DNA of 64,000 bases from Anaerolineae bacterium. GTDB taxonomy: Bacteria; Chloroflexota; Anaerolineae; Anaerolineales; Anaerolineaceae. The DNA is taken from assembly GCA_013178095.1 (NCBI GenBank), contig JABLXK010000005.1:117388-181387 (forward strand), given 5' to 3'. The stretch's first letter is position 1; the number at the start of each line of letters is the position of its first letter. Made by a program: the position numbers and the translations under genes. The notes under the pieces are model-generated. The model did not search any database. It was not told the DNA's origin and saw only the letters and a list, made by a program, of their open reading frames with translations. Of the stretch, positions 63,878-64,000 are shown piece by piece.

Positions 63878-64000
63878 GTGTTTCAAATTTTCTGTAAATT
63901 CAAAAAAGAGTAGATCACAGTATCCTTTCAGAAGTCGATCAAACCAAAGAAAGGATGAGAACCATGATCTACAAGAGTGATTGTACATTAACAAAAGAAT
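63878..64000 (+). mobile_element. Left end of a probable IS256-type insertion sequence, cut by window edge
   Basis: The bases 63878-63901 read like an IS256-family terminal repeat (tract TTTCAAATTTTCTGTAAA). An AT-rich leader and a new frame at 63964 follow. Both the transposase and the right end lie outside the window, so the call rests on short evidence. Confidence 0.4.
63964..64000 (+). CDS. Start of a possible Mutator/IS256-type transposase, partial
   Basis: The ATG at 63964 follows AGGATGAGAACC and gives MIYKSDCTLTKE before the window ends. Many IS256-type transposases begin with a similar short start followed by leucine-rich helices, and the upstream tract supports this. With only 12 residues visible the identification is tentative. 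Confidence 0.4.
   Translation, partial: MIYKSDCTLTKE

Overview
The window is a 64 kb stretch of a bacterial chromosome that looks like Chloroflexota, probably an Anaerolineae relative. This is inferred from gene content, not from a marker search. The pointers are a CIRCE-controlled hrcA-grpE-dnaK-dnaJ-prmA operon, a fused glycyl-tRNA synthetase, several lipoproteins with Thr/Pro linkers, two LysM/M23 hydrolases, a NurA/HerA operon, and a LexA that uses GAAC-N4-GTTC operators. Most of it is dense, GC-rich housekeeping DNA. No rRNA, tRNA or CRISPR array was seen.

Layout. 1-3.05 kb: a large secreted beta-helix protein that runs off the left edge. 3.4-5.8 kb: aldo/keto reductase and lysine 2,3-aminomutase. 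5.9-11.7 kb: heat-shock operon with a perfect CIRCE. 11.7-15 kb: repeat-rich DNA, OsmC, an AT-rich two-gene insert (ClpP/SppA-fold protease plus a 62-residue protein), then lexA with its SOS box. 15-19 kb: SDR, LysM lipoprotein, esterase-like lipoprotein, C39-like protein, flavin reductase. 19.1-28.8 kb: glyQS, dnaG, rpoD, rho and a LysM/M23 hydrolase. 28.9-32.7 kb: CotH/DUF4956/VTC trio and DUF4405. 33-38.5 kb: endonuclease III, asparaginase, MBL-fold, AAC(3)-like, M23 and MiaB genes. 38.6-44.4 kb: C39/TPR membrane protein, HAD, PfkB/BtpA pair, metG. 44.4-47.9 kb: a degenerate repeat array, bacterioferritin, PspC, FkbM, GNAT and HIT genes. 48-53.4 kb: xseAB and the nurA-X-herA operon. 53.5-58.3 kb: lipoprotein, a c-di-GMP-I riboswitch ahead of a DUF3048 lipoprotein, and a NarL-type two-component system. 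58.5-64 kb: priA, Memo, a second LysM/M23 hydrolase, pncC/cinA and the left end of a probable IS256-type element.

Regulation and the most interesting points. The lexA promoter carries GAACTAATGTTC between -35 and -10. The operon nurA-X-herA, whose middle gene I do not recognise (HAS-barrel-like), carries CGAACATATGTTTG directly after its -10. The window therefore seems to hold both the SOS repressor and an SOS-controlled end-resection operon. LexA itself has Ala-Ser where Ala-Gly is normally cleaved. A GEMM-I riboswitch controls the YerB-like lipoprotein. Several genes (xseA, miaB, the C39/TPR gene, rpoD, cinA, the LysM lipoprotein) have a -10 box 6-8 nt before the start codon and no Shine-Dalgarno, which suggests leaderless mRNAs.
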